A DNA stretch of 64,000 bases from Giardia muris (Eukaryota > Fornicata > Diplomonadida > Hexamitidae): positions 434,001-498,000 of the forward strand of contig CM016929.1 of assembly GCA_006247105.1 (NCBI GenBank), read 5' to 3'. Both the position numbers and the translations under genes were made by a program. Of the stretch, positions 7,712-17,380 are shown one piece after another (the stretch's first letter is position 1; each line of letters opens with the position of its first letter). The notes beneath the pieces are model-generated. The model saw nothing but the letters and a program-made list of their open reading frames with translations. It ran no database searches and had not been told where the DNA came from.

Positions 7712-10700
7712 TTAATGGGCATTCGTCGCGACGATAAGTGCTTCCTCTCGAGTCGTGGGGACAACGATCGACCCTTGGACTCCCGCTTGCACTGCGAACC
7801 ATGCGTCGGATTGTTCGATGATTTCCGTCCGGAAGCTCGTCACAAGGACTTGCATCCCCGCCTGTGCACACTCCAGCAAAAGGCGTGCGAAGCGTTGCCT
7901 ATAGTTCCCATCGAGCATGCTATCAACCTCGTCCAGGATCAGGAGCTTCATTGGGCTTGCCTCCTGGAGTGCTAGAGCAAAAGATATATTCAGAAGAGAG
8001 GTCTGTCCTCCTGAAAGCTTCTGTGGGTTTTCGAAGAAGTCGGTTACAATCTTGATGCCAACCGGCTCTCCATTGAGCTCCTCAAGCTCAAGGGTGCTAG
8101 TGGCGTCCGTAAGTGTGCGGAAGACGGTTTGGAAGCGCCGATTGACCAATTCGAAGCGTTCTCGAAAGTGCTTCTGATGTCTTTCATCCAGTTCCGTAAT
8201 CATTCCGCTTATTGCGTCCTCACCATCAGCAACCTCAGCAAGCCGCCGTTCGAGATTGTTCTTCTTCTCCGTAAGGTGTTCGTGTTGATCCGCCGCAAGC
8301 TGGTTGATCTGTGGTCGACCGTTGAGCCTGCTAGCACACTCTCGAACAAAGCGTGCAAGCGCTTCACGCGTAGGGTATGCGTCTCTAATCCTGGCAAGCT
8401 CTTCCGGAGCTCCTAACATCTGCATCTCCTCGGCGGCGCCTTGAATACGTGCCACAAGAGCGGAGCACGTTCCAGATAAAGCTGGAAGGTCGGCCTCGAG
8501 CAAGGTCTGCTCCCTTACAAGCTCTTCGAGCTGTTCCTCGCGTGCGCTTGAGCGCTTCTTGCGCTCCTCCTCCTGAGTTGTATATCTGCTCGTCTCCTCA
8601 TCGACTCGCGACTGAATGGTCCTTAGGGCCCGATCTGTCTCTCCAAGTAAGGTCTGCAGCGATGTGAGCATTTCGTGAAGCTCGCTTGATGTTGTGACGT
8701 CCTTTACCGTAGCTCGCATCGCTTCAAAGAGGCTTCCAAGCTGAGCTGAGACTTCTACAAACTCCTTGCCAAGGGTTGTGAAGAGGGCGGCCGAACCAGC
8801 AAATCGTGCGATGGCTGGCTCTAGTTCATAGACGGTAGCCGAAAAGTTTGTGGTTGTCTGTGGTCGATCGGACTGGACGATTCCACGCCACAGATGGGCT
8901 TTCCGGGCGCGTTCCTCGACTAACCGTTGGCGTACCGACGCCAATTCGCTCAGAAGCCGTTCCTTGGCCGCAAGCTTCTCCGCCCGTGCACGTTCTGCAT
9001 CTGCGGGTGTTAGCGAACCACCTGCACGGGTTAGAATCGCTTGCAGACCGACGGCGTTGTTTGCGATCGACTCTCGACGCCGTTCTGCGCTATTCTTCTC
9101 GGCCTGAAGCTTCTCCACACGTTCCCGTAACTCATCACATATCCTATGCTTCCGCGTGCGTTCTTCCTCTAGCCTAGCAAGTTCTGCAGAGGAGACGCGA
9201 TAGGCCTCCTCAATACTCTTCCAATCCGCCGTGGTGGCTGTTAGACGCTCCTTCGTGGCCAAGAGTTCTGCCATGGCCGCAGAGCGGCGTTCAATGACTT
9301 TTGTAGTCAGCTTTCTGGCTCTACGGAGCTCAGCGGCGTACTTGAACTGTTTGCATAGTCGGAACCCTCCACTAGTGACTCCAGAAGCTAGGACGACGTC
9401 TCCTTCAATGGTGTAGCAGTCGATCTTGTGTGCTGCGGCGATGCGGTGAGCATCTTCGAGAGAGGGTGTGATGTACGCATGTCCAAGGGCATGAAGAATC
9501 GCGGGGCGGACATGTGGGTCGCAACGCACCTCACCTATAAACGGGCGACAGACGTCGTCAAGTATTGGGGGTTCATCGACATGGATGTCCTCAAGAATGG
9601 CGAAGTTCAGGCGTCCGGAAAGGCCCTCTACCTTTCTGAGGCGGGAAATGATATCCTGTGCGACCTGGGCGGTATCAACAATCACAGTGAAGGCGGCGGT
9701 TGTCCCCAAAGCAACTTCCAAGGCAGTATAGAGCATCGGAGGAGCTTCTATTGCCTCGATCACGAGTCCATGGACACCCTGAAGCCCAAGACGATTAACG
9801 AGGTCGAGACATGCCTTTGTGGCCGTCGCCAACGACCCTGGGATAAGTCCAATGAGCTCGGACTGGGCGATATTGAGAGACGCTTGGGAGTCAAGCAGAT
9901 GCCTTTCGGCATCCGCAAGCGTCACCTCAGCACCCCTTTGAGCGTCATGCATATTTTGAAGAGCGTGTTGAATGCTTTCATAACGGACAAAGAGATCACT
10001 TTGACGTAGTGATTCGATCTGGCCTTGGACGTCCTCAAGAGCCTTCGTCTCGGTCTGGATCGTAGCTAACTCCCGGGTAATGCAGTCTTCGATCTCCCGG
10101 GTATGTTGAAGTAGACTTTCCGAGGTGGCATGGGAGTCCGAAATGAGCTTTCCTAAGCTTGTCCCAGAAGCGGTCCCAACATCTGCCACGATCATACTCA
10201 GTTCCTGAATGGCCGCCTCAGTTGCGTCCAACTCGGAGGTCAAGGTATTACAATGCTGGGCCAACATTTCCTCAGCCTCTTGTGCCTGACGGTGTTGGGC
10301 TTCCAAGTCTTGCATGATCGTCCGCTGCGATTGCTGGGTATTCTGTAGGAAGCTCTGGACCATTGCGGCATGTGTATCCACCGTCGTCTTACAAATGCCG
10401 AAGTTATGCCATACACGCTTCAAGTTTTCTGAAGCCGCCGTCAGTTCGGCTATTCGTTGAACAACGGTGACGTCTGGGATATCGGCTTCGTTCTGGGCTT
10501 CAATGGCACGTCGACGAGCATTCAATTCGTCAAGCTTTTTGAGCAGTTCCGACTTCTTCTGTTCGAGTACGGCTAGCTCCTCTTGAGCCGCTTGAGAAGA
10601 ACGTTGCCACATTAGGTGTTCGGCTGCTCGCTGATCACGCTTAATATCCTGATATTCTTGTAGGTCGACAAGCTGTCGTCCAAGCTCATCAAGCTTCTCA

Positions 10701-11293
10701 CCGAGCTGGTCTATACATGCTTCCGTTTCACGTAGCTTTCCTGAGGCGACGTCCAATTGTTTGAGTGCATCGCTACGCTTAGATTGGTAATCGAGTAAGC
10801 CGGCTGTCGCCCTCAAGGCCTGTAGCCGTGCCACTTCCGGTTGGTCTTCAAGCTGATATATCGTTGATTGCTGGATGATGAAATCATAACCCTTATCCTC
10901 ACCGACAACCCCTAAGGCGGCAAGGAGGTTGAGGACCTCAATCCGTGTTGCCTGTGTATCATTGATAGCGTAGCTGTCATGCACAGAGTCGAACGTCCTT
11001 CGAACCTTAAGGATACCCTCGGGGAACTGTGAATACAACGAGTCGGTCTCGGCCAAGGCGAACGTTATTTGGACGGAGGCGGGGTCCGGGGCGATCCCCA
11101 TTTGTAATACCGACCCATCCGTTCCGGAACCAGAGCCAAAGGTGGCGTCGAGAAGGGCAAAGAGGATGGCGCTATATAGGTTCGACTTCCCGGTCCCATT
11201 GTATCCGACGACCGCATTGATGCCAGGACAGAACTTGACGGAGGCCGAGGTGAAGACCCTAAAGGCCTGGACGTCCAGGTTTCGAATGTACAT
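7712..11293 (-). CDS. SMC3: Cohesin subunit SMC3
   Basis: 1193-residue SMC ATPase. The N-terminus MYIRNLDVQAFRVF is SMC3-like. Walker A is GYNGTGKSN (about residues 29-37). Two long coiled coils flank a hinge at roughly 480-650, with a GLQGVHGLVIEAI entry. The ABC signature is LSGGQTSL and Walker B LLILDEVDSMLD near the C-terminus, followed by the SMC3-type TSFRTEIIEQSD in place of the usual TSF/TTF-RPELL block. It closes the cohesin ring with SMC1 and kleisin during chromatid cohesion. SMC1/2/4 are less likely given the N-terminus. Convergent with SGT, with 44 nt between stops. Confidence 0.85.
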   Translation of the reverse strand: MYIRNLDVQAFRVFTSASVKFCPGINAVVGYNGTGKSNLYSAILFALLDATFGSGSGTDGSVLQMGIAPDPASVQITFALAETDSLYSQFPEGILKVRRTFDSVHDSYAINDTQATRIEVLNLLAALGVVGEDKGYDFIIQQSTIYQLEDQPEVARLQALRATAGLLDYQSKRSDALKQLDVASGKLRETEACIDQLGEKLDELGRQLVDLQEYQDIKRDQRAAEHLMWQRSSQAAQEELAVLEQKKSELLKKLDELNARRRAIEAQNEADIPDVTVVQRIAELTAASENLKRVWHNFGICKTTVDTHAAMVQSFLQNTQQSQRTIMQDLEAQHRQAQEAEEMLAQHCNTLTSELDATEAAIQELSMIVADVGTASGTSLGKLISDSHATSESLLQHTREIEDCITRELATIQTETKALEDVQGQIESLRQSDLFVRYESIQHALQNMHDAQRGAEVTLADAERHLLDSQASLNIAQSELIGLIPGSLATATKACLDLVNRLGLQGVHGLVIEAIEAPPMLYTALEVALGTTAAFTVIVDTAQVAQDIISRLRKVEGLSGRLNFAILEDIHVDEPPILDDVCRPFIGEVRCDPHVRPAILHALGHAYITPSLEDAHRIAAAHKIDCYTIEGDVVLASGVTSGGFRLCKQFKYAAELRRARKLTTKVIERRSAAMAELLATKERLTATTADWKSIEEAYRVSSAELARLEEERTRKHRICDELRERVEKLQAEKNSAERRRESIANNAVGLQAILTRAGGSLTPADAERARAEKLAAKERLLSELASVRQRLVEERARKAHLWRGIVQSDRPQTTTNFSATVYELEPAIARFAGSAALFTTLGKEFVEVSAQLGSLFEAMRATVKDVTTSSELHEMLTSLQTLLGETDRALRTIQSRVDEETSRYTTQEEERKKRSSAREEQLEELVREQTLLEADLPALSGTCSALVARIQGAAEEMQMLGAPEELARIRDAYPTREALARFVRECASRLNGRPQINQLAADQHEHLTEKKNNLERRLAEVADGEDAISGMITELDERHQKHFRERFELVNRRFQTVFRTLTDATSTLELEELNGEPVGIKIVTDFFENPQKLSGGQTSLLNISFALALQEASPMKLLILDEVDSMLDGNYRQRFARLLLECAQAGMQVLVTSFRTEIIEQSDAWFAVQAGVQGSIVVPTTREEALIVATNAH

Positions 11294-11398
11294 GGGGATA
11301 TTTTTCTCATCGCCTTGGAAGGTCTACAGCTCAGTACACCTCGGTCCAGTCGTCCCTGGACGCACAAGTAAGGGCGTCCCTGATATTCCTCCAATAAA

Positions 11399-13312
11399 AT
11401 GAAACCATCATCTCCAGTTAGGGGATTGGAACCAAGAGAAGGTGGGAGGTCGAACCAGTTCAGAAGGGAGCGACGGAGCCGGCCAAGGGCGGACAAAGGG
11501 CGAGGGAGCTGGACTTCGTGCGTCCCGGAGATCGACCCCTCCCTACTCGAGCATGGGCTTCATCCCATGAGCCTCGATAGAAAGAACCCCAATCTGACGT
11601 ACCGAGACCTGAGGAACTTCGAGACGTGCGAGCAGCACCTCGAGCAGCTTGAGGCCCGAGCCATCACCAAGGAGGTGATCGACGCTGCGATGAAATACGT
11701 GCAGGAGCATGTCGACAAGGCCTTTGGCGCGATTGCGGAGATTAAGCCTTATGGAGGCTCGGTCAATGGGATCAGCCTGCAGCAAGGAGACATTGATAGT
11801 ACGCTCTTGGTCGCGGACTTGAATGCTGCCGAGTCGGAAGCCGCCAGTTATTTCGGTAAGCGAATAGATGACGTTCTCGACCCTGCAAACCCCGATTACG
11901 ACGTGGCCTTCAAGGGTCTATTTGGCCATCTTGACTTCAGAGCTACAGACTATTATCGTGGGGTCTTGATGGATGTCGAAACCCTCATATATGCAGATAG
12001 CTTGGTAAAAGGGACGAAGCCCGAGGGGATCAACCTGGACCTGGCGAAGGTTATGCTAACTCGACGGAAGAAGTGGCGGGATATCTTGATACTGGCACGG
12101 CTGGCGGCGGAGTTTTATAGCGAGGAGATCGACGCCTTTGTGTGGCGGTCGCGCATACCCGTCGTGAAGCTTTTCCTGAAATACGACAAAGTGTTGAAGC
12201 GGATCGTCCCAGCGGAGGAGTCGCGTGAACAGATGCGTCAGGGACACCTGACAAGCTACAAGGCTGACGTTCTGCAATCAATAATAATGGAGGTTGACGG
12301 GCGAGTCGTCTCCTCACCTTCACAATGTAATACTAAGCTGGTGGCCCTACACGTTGATATTTGCCTGAATAATCACCTTGCCTTGCGTAACACAGCTCTC
12401 ATTGGGGAGTACTTGAAGGCCGATAGGCGTGCCAAAGATTTGATACTGTTGGTCAAACATTGGGCAATCGAGCGTCGGATCTGTGACACACGCTCCGGAG
12501 GCTTATCTTCGTACGGTTTCGTCCTTATGGTGATCTTTTATCTCCAAGTTCTTGCCAAGCCTGTCCTACCTCTTCTTCAACCCGGTCGAGAACCAGGACC
12601 AATCGTCTCTGGGTTCGATACCGGGTTTCTCAATGTCAATGACGCTTGGGATAGATACATGAAGGCACATGGCTTTGCAATACGGCCCCATAACGACGCG
12701 AAGCTCCCAGCCCTTCTGTACGGCTTCTTCAAGTTCTACGCTTACCAATTCAACTGTCAGGAAGCCGTTGTGTCCATCCGATTCGGTAGAAGCCTATCGC
12801 GGTTGGATAAGGGCTGGGAGAACCTCCATTCCACAGAGCCCTTCGGTTGGCACGAGCCCCCTTCCATCGGCGTCACTACGCTCACCTCAAACCCCTTCAA
12901 ATACGCAGCACCTTTAGACCCTCTATTGCATCAACATCTAGAGATGGAGGTCCAGCTCGAGGAGGCTCGCCAAAGCCACTTCGTCTGCATCGAGGACCCG
13001 TTCGAGACTCATATCGACGTTGGTAGACCCATTTCCGAGGATACCCTTAAGGACTTCTTCCGCGAGTTCCGACGTGCCTGTTGTGTCCTTCGTACCACCA
13101 GACTCCCTTTAGAGTCATTATTCCTCAACGCACGCGAACACCCTTTGGGAGATACAGATCTGAACATTGAAGGGATCCTCAACGCTTCGGAATTACCCCC
13201 TCCTCTGGTCCAGGTGCAGATCACGTCGCCCGCCGCCTCCGTCTTCTCCTTCGAGGACCATCCCCATGATTCCTCAGGCGTGTCGGAGCCTTCGGATGTC
13301 TCGGAGGAGTAA
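11399..13312 (+). CDS. Terminal uridylyl/adenylyl transferase-like nucleotidyltransferase (Cid1/TUTase/TRF family)
   Basis: 637 residues. The nucleotidyltransferase core has GGSVNG (near residue 120), the metal-binding pair GDIDSTLLV, and a third acidic position in VALHVDICLNN. The central domain shows LILLVKHWAIERRI and GGLSSYGFVLMVIFYLQ, and a PAP/25A-associated segment lies around residues 440-465. Members add U or A tails to RNA 3' ends. The first ~55 residues are basic and not family-like; the ATG at 11399 follows AATAAA, a good initiator, but initiation at the Met near 11567 is possible. Substrate and base preference cannot be read from the sequence. Confidence 0.75.
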   Translation: MKPSSPVRGLEPREGGRSNQFRRERRSRPRADKGRGSWTSCVPEIDPSLLEHGLHPMSLDRKNPNLTYRDLRNFETCEQHLEQLEARAITKEVIDAAMKYVQEHVDKAFGAIAEIKPYGGSVNGISLQQGDIDSTLLVADLNAAESEAASYFGKRIDDVLDPANPDYDVAFKGLFGHLDFRATDYYRGVLMDVETLIYADSLVKGTKPEGINLDLAKVMLTRRKKWRDILILARLAAEFYSEEIDAFVWRSRIPVVKLFLKYDKVLKRIVPAEESREQMRQGHLTSYKADVLQSIIMEVDGRVVSSPSQCNTKLVALHVDICLNNHLALRNTALIGEYLKADRRAKDLILLVKHWAIERRICDTRSGGLSSYGFVLMVIFYLQVLAKPVLPLLQPGREPGPIVSGFDTGFLNVNDAWDRYMKAHGFAIRPHNDAKLPALLYGFFKFYAYQFNCQEAVVSIRFGRSLSRLDKGWENLHSTEPFGWHEPPSIGVTTLTSNPFKYAAPLDPLLHQHLEMEVQLEEARQSHFVCIEDPFETHIDVGRPISEDTLKDFFREFRRACCVLRTTRLPLESLFLNAREHPLGDTDLNIEGILNASELPPPLVQVQITSPAASVFSFEDHPHDSSGVSEPSDVSEE

Positions 13313-13313
13313 A
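13308..13313 (+). terminator. AGTAAA poly(A) signal overlapping a stop codon
   Basis: The AGTAAA hexamer contains the TAA stop (13310-13312) of the nucleotidyltransferase gene and ends 1 nt before the ATG of the next gene at 13315. Confidence 0.55.
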
Positions 13314-13314
13314 A

Positions 13315-15711
13315 ATGGGTTTCTTTCCCCCCGACTTCGTCCTGGCTCTTCGCCGTCACACGTCGCTCGCGGAGATCCTGCAGCTCCGATACCCGGAGCT
13401 TAAGAGCCTCATCGACCACACATTCAACGACGTCCTCGAGTATCCCGACCAATACCCCGAGCTCGCCGTGGCACAGCCCGGGGGCGCTTCTCGGGCTCGT
13501 GGGGCAGACCTTAGGGCACGCTCTGGGTGGACCGCCCCTGGGATTGACTATGAGGCAGTTATCTCGGCACACCTGGCTAACTACCGGGATGCTCGGCATA
13601 TGAAGAACATCGTCGCCTGGCTCGAAAGCCTGCACACCCCGCGCGAAACCCCGCACGCAAACGTCTACGAGACGATCCTTGACATGCTCCGGGCCGGACG
13701 TACGTTGGAGGCGACCAGGTACTTGCAGGACAAGAACTACCCGGTCCAGGCCTCAATGCTTGCGGGTGCCGTCAAGTCGAGCGTGTATGTCTCTGGGGAG
13801 GGCTCGAGGGAGCTTGATCAGCTCGGGGTGACTGGAAACGTTGGGATCATCGAGTGGATGCGGAAAGCAGCCGCGTATGCTGCAGATCCACATGTCTCGG
13901 ACGTCGAACGTGCAGTCTTTGGGCTTCTAAGTGGCGATCCTGAGCCATATCTGCGCTACCGTGGTGCTGATAAGATGAGTCATTTGGATAAGCTGTGGGC
14001 TCAAGCACGTGCAGCCTTTGCTCGCTTCGTCCTATGTAGTTGCGAGTCGGATGGAAAGACGCTCCAGCGAGATGCCCTACCCCAGCTCACACCTCTTCTG
14101 AGCCTTATCCCTCAACGGGAAGAGCAGCTGCTGGTCTCGTGCAAGTTTCTTGAGCTTGGCACCTACATCGGGACGGCCTTTGAGACGCTTCGGCGAGAGG
14201 CGGAAGCCCCCGACCAGTTCGAAAGATTAACGAAGATCTGCCTTATGTCCTTGCACATTTTGACGAAGCTGGCGTTGATCCCGGTGCATACAGAGGCATG
14301 TGACAAAGTCATCGCGACCCTATGCGAGGTCGTTTTCTGGCACGGAGAATACGTCATAAATCTGTGTTCCAACGAGATGAAGGTCATTGCGTCTCTTCAA
14401 ACGACCCCAGGGATGCCACAAACCCTGTCTCATGGGACTCTTCGAAGTATGTCTCTCGTCCCTCTGATCGCGTGCTACCTTGATATCCCTCGAGCCTCTG
14501 AGCTCCTGAGCCTCTTCTATCTCACCGTTGACGCGTACCACGAGGAGATCCTTGACCTTTCCGCGTACTGCCTCGAGCATAGCGTTGAGGTCGAGGACAC
14601 ACTATTACAGCACTCGCTCTTCTTCCATACACAGCGCACGGAGGCCCTTGCACGTCGGCGCGGCTGCGAGGAGGTTGTGCGCGACTTCCGGACAGCCACG
14701 ATATTCAAGATCAGTAGGCTCATCAATCGGGGAGAACGGCCATTGGAGCTCCTCATGGCATGTTCTCCGATGGCGCTTGCATGCCGCTACCCATTGGGGC
14801 ACCTGCATGTCTTCTCCGTACACTCCTATATCATCCGTCGCCTTCTGATCGCCGAGCGATACAGCCTCGCGCTCACAGCCGCAGACCAGGTGTACCAGTA
14901 CAGCCAGAGGAATCAGCTCTTCACGGGGCAACAGGAACTACTCAGTTCGACGGCGGACGCGCGGCTTGTCTCGAGCACGTATACCGACGGGGATGAGGAG
15001 AAGGGCATCCTGCTCTATAAGTTGTATTCTGAGTGCACATGCATGCTGAGTGCGTTGAGAGGGATCTATTGTAGCGAGTGGCGAGGCTTGGGCCCACATA
15101 CCTCTCTCATTCACTTCCCGGGGGATGATGTCCGCGCCACCTTGGAAGCATATCGTAACACATCGCAACATTTGAAAGATGCGGTCCAATTCATCATGAT
15201 GGGGCAGCTTTCCAACTATGATGGGGGAGGACGGTACTCTCAAAGGATGGCCTCTCTTGAGAGCCACTATACGGAGGGCATCTATCTCAATGGGACGCTA
15301 ATCGATCGGTTCATGGGATTGAAGAAGCTTGAAGCGCTCATCGCCAACCAGGCGATCGTGGAGCTCTTTGATATCACCTATCGCGTCGGAGCCTTGTGTG
15401 CCACAGCTGTCGACGCCAAGACGTACGCAGACGCCAATGATGAATACGCATTATCACGTCTTGGTTTGACGTCGCAACAAGCGACTTCGATATACCAGGA
15501 GGTCTTGGCCCAGCACGACCAGAATACCATCGGGCTTGAATCCCGATACTTCGAGCAGCTGACCGAGTACCTTGTCTGGGCTACCTCCGAGGATCCTCAA
15601 ACTGGAGGTTCTTTGTTCCCTCATCTGGATTCACAGACCACTCAGGTCCTACTGATGTATGGGGCGAAGGCGCTCCTCTGTGCCGAGTGTGGACTGGATG
15701 AGGACTACTGA
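13315..15711 (+). CDS. Large alpha-helical protein, unknown
   Basis: 798 residues, almost entirely helical in appearance, with no Gly-rich catalytic motif or membrane span. Short helices with alternating Leu/Ala suggest an alpha-solenoid scaffold of the type seen in nucleoporins, coatomer-like or trafficking subunits, but I cannot assign it; any link to Nic96/Nup93 would be a guess. It starts 2 nt after the upstream stop, so its promoter must lie in the upstream coding region. Codon bias is the same as its neighbours, and the start MGFFPPDF follows GAGTAAAA. Confidence 0.75.
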   Translation: MGFFPPDFVLALRRHTSLAEILQLRYPELKSLIDHTFNDVLEYPDQYPELAVAQPGGASRARGADLRARSGWTAPGIDYEAVISAHLANYRDARHMKNIVAWLESLHTPRETPHANVYETILDMLRAGRTLEATRYLQDKNYPVQASMLAGAVKSSVYVSGEGSRELDQLGVTGNVGIIEWMRKAAAYAADPHVSDVERAVFGLLSGDPEPYLRYRGADKMSHLDKLWAQARAAFARFVLCSCESDGKTLQRDALPQLTPLLSLIPQREEQLLVSCKFLELGTYIGTAFETLRREAEAPDQFERLTKICLMSLHILTKLALIPVHTEACDKVIATLCEVVFWHGEYVINLCSNEMKVIASLQTTPGMPQTLSHGTLRSMSLVPLIACYLDIPRASELLSLFYLTVDAYHEEILDLSAYCLEHSVEVEDTLLQHSLFFHTQRTEALARRRGCEEVVRDFRTATIFKISRLINRGERPLELLMACSPMALACRYPLGHLHVFSVHSYIIRRLLIAERYSLALTAADQVYQYSQRNQLFTGQQELLSSTADARLVSSTYTDGDEEKGILLYKLYSECTCMLSALRGIYCSEWRGLGPHTSLIHFPGDDVRATLEAYRNTSQHLKDAVQFIMMGQLSNYDGGGRYSQRMASLESHYTEGIYLNGTLIDRFMGLKKLEALIANQAIVELFDITYRVGALCATAVDAKTYADANDEYALSRLGLTSQQATSIYQEVLAQHDQNTIGLESRYFEQLTEYLVWATSEDPQTGGSLFPHLDSQTTQVLLMYGAKALLCAECGLDEDY

Positions 15712-15738
15712 TTCATCTCTTGATAGAAAGAGGATTAA

Positions 15739-15990
15739 ATGACGACGTCGCTGGTCGATCCAGATCCATCTTCAACCCCTCCAGTCTACGTTCTAGAGCC
15801 TAAGGGTGACCATTCCTTCGATATGGAGCCACTGGCTTCGGTTCAGTCAGATGGACAGTGGCTGATCGCCTTTACAAGTTCCATACCGAAGACTGCGCAC
15901 TCAGACTCTAACGACCCTAAAGACTTCACGGCGTTGGTTGACGACCCGGATTACAGGGCGTTCGCCACTCAGGTGATCCTACCCAAGTGA
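15739..15990 (+). CDS. Small acidic protein, 83 residues, unknown
   Basis: Starts at an ATG behind GGATTAA, ends 27 nt before the next gene's ATG, and lies between two same-strand genes with no competing frame. Acidic, Ser/Pro/Asp-rich N-terminus, then LIAFTSSIPKTA and a C-terminal segment LVDDPDYRAFATQVILP that looks folded. I do not recognise the family. The position, initiator and spacing make it a likely real gene. Confidence 0.6.
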   Translation: MTTSLVDPDPSSTPPVYVLEPKGDHSFDMEPLASVQSDGQWLIAFTSSIPKTAHSDSNDPKDFTALVDDPDYRAFATQVILPK

Positions 15991-16017
15991 AAAAGAGGAT
16001 TCCGACAGGACAAGAAA

Positions 16018-17379
16018 ATGGCACGGAAGAAGACTGACATTCCAGAGGATCCGACGCTCCGGAACGAGTATTTCAACAAATTCGCCGCCTCCGCCCTCCA
16101 CGACGCCGATTACATCGCGGTCTACATCGACGCACAGCTCTCGGGCGAGACTGGGATACCATCGGTCGCCTCATTACTAGCTACTCCCGCATGCCGTGAA
16201 CACAACCTGACCATCGACGCCTTCACCTCGACACGCCCCTTCATGCCCGAGACGATCTCAACGGCACAGCAAGCGGCGGCCAAGCCAGGGACCAATCTCC
16301 TGCTCACTAACCCGAACCTATATTTCGGATTTTGGGGGACCCAGTACAACGCAACGATGGACATCGACCCGGGGAACTTCTACGAGACGGTCTTCCGTTG
16401 GGTACGTGCCGTCGTCGATAAGAAACAGATCAAAGTCGACACGAGGAGTGCAAAGAAGCCACCACCACGCTTTCAAATCCTCACCACGTGTACTGACGGC
16501 CATGGCTTGAAGGCTGTTGAGAAGCTGGAGCCAGCGTTCAAGACTAACTTCGTTGAGCTTGATGGGAGCGTTACAAACTGGGTATGTGCACGCCCATGTC
16601 AAAGACAGCCGTGGTCATTCATCTCAAGCTTCAGATTCGCCGTCGATGATGCCCTATGCGTCCAGGATCAACCTGTACGACAAGGACGTGACTTGACTGA
16701 CCCAACACCACAAGGATTGCACCCCATCCTCAATTTCAAGAGGAAGTACGGAGACGGTATGGCCGGAGGGGGGAAGGGCTTTGAAAGAATTCAAGCTCCA
16801 ACGTCTGAGCATCCACGCTGCGTGCAATGTGGGTGTCTGGCACGCCCACAGTTGAAGCCAACCAACCCGAATGGTAGTCCAGTCCCTATGCCCATCAAAA
16901 CCTGGTACGCGACGATCTGCAAGGAGATCTGGCCGGAATTGGAAGGAGAGGCGATGGAAACCGTCTTGAGACACCATTACACATACTGGCCTCCAAATAA
17001 GAAGCCTCAGAAGCCTCGGGGTGGATGCCGGCAAAAACTCGTCATTATCGAGTTGGGTTGTTCTTCCAAATCCGCCTTAGTTCGTGCCGAACACGATCGT
17101 GTCCTTTGTGATGGTAAAGGAACCGTCAACCTGATTCGTATCGCCAAGAACGAGGGCGACCTCGCAAGAGATACGTCTGGCGACGAACAGGCTCTTGAAC
17201 AGGCCAAAGCCGAGCGTGTAGAGATCAACTTCGAAAACCTCTATTACCCCATTGTTGCCCCGTCGATCATGGAAGGGATCTCCACCCTCCAGGACTACCT
17301 CACCACACGAGAGGAGTGGATACAGGAGTGGGATGATCCCAAGCGCCGCGCCTTGAAGTACTCAAAGAAGAAGGGGTAA
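16018..17379 (+). CDS. Degenerate sirtuin-fold (Sir2-like) protein lacking the catalytic histidine
   Basis: 453 residues that follow the order of Sir2 motifs but with key residues changed. GAGxSxxSGIP becomes DAQLSGETGIP (residues 38-48). T(Q/N)N(I/V)DG becomes TTCTDG (156-161). The catalytic HGS becomes DGS (182-184). Two zinc-type Cys pairs remain, C190-x3-C194 and C268-x2-C271-GCLARP. The GTS motif becomes GCSS (347-350), followed by NLIRIAKNEGD (371-381), like the terminal 'xxIN' strand. The insert between the Cys pairs is unusually long. Family assignment is by motif order (inference). An active NAD-dependent deacylase is unlikely; a structural or binding role is possible. Its stop is 1 nt from that of the convergent gene. 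Confidence 0.55.
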   Translation: MARKKTDIPEDPTLRNEYFNKFAASALHDADYIAVYIDAQLSGETGIPSVASLLATPACREHNLTIDAFTSTRPFMPETISTAQQAAAKPGTNLLLTNPNLYFGFWGTQYNATMDIDPGNFYETVFRWVRAVVDKKQIKVDTRSAKKPPPRFQILTTCTDGHGLKAVEKLEPAFKTNFVELDGSVTNWVCARPCQRQPWSFISSFRFAVDDALCVQDQPVRQGRDLTDPTPQGLHPILNFKRKYGDGMAGGGKGFERIQAPTSEHPRCVQCGCLARPQLKPTNPNGSPVPMPIKTWYATICKEIWPELEGEAMETVLRHHYTYWPPNKKPQKPRGGCRQKLVIIELGCSSKSALVRAEHDRVLCDGKGTVNLIRIAKNEGDLARDTSGDEQALEQAKAERVEINFENLYYPIVAPSIMEGISTLQDYLTTREEWIQEWDDPKRRALKYSKKKG

Positions 17380-17380
17380 G

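Noticed and set aside
9428..10009. 193-codon plus-strand frame inside SMC3
   Set aside because: Lies fully antisense to the SMC3 hinge region with no initiator or motif.
16580..16712. GTATGT followed by CTGACCCAACACCACAAG as a possible intron in the sirtuin-like gene
   Set aside because: The frame is open throughout and the 3' motif departs from the Giardia CTRACACACAG branch-acceptor signal; the region may simply be an insertion between Cys pairs.
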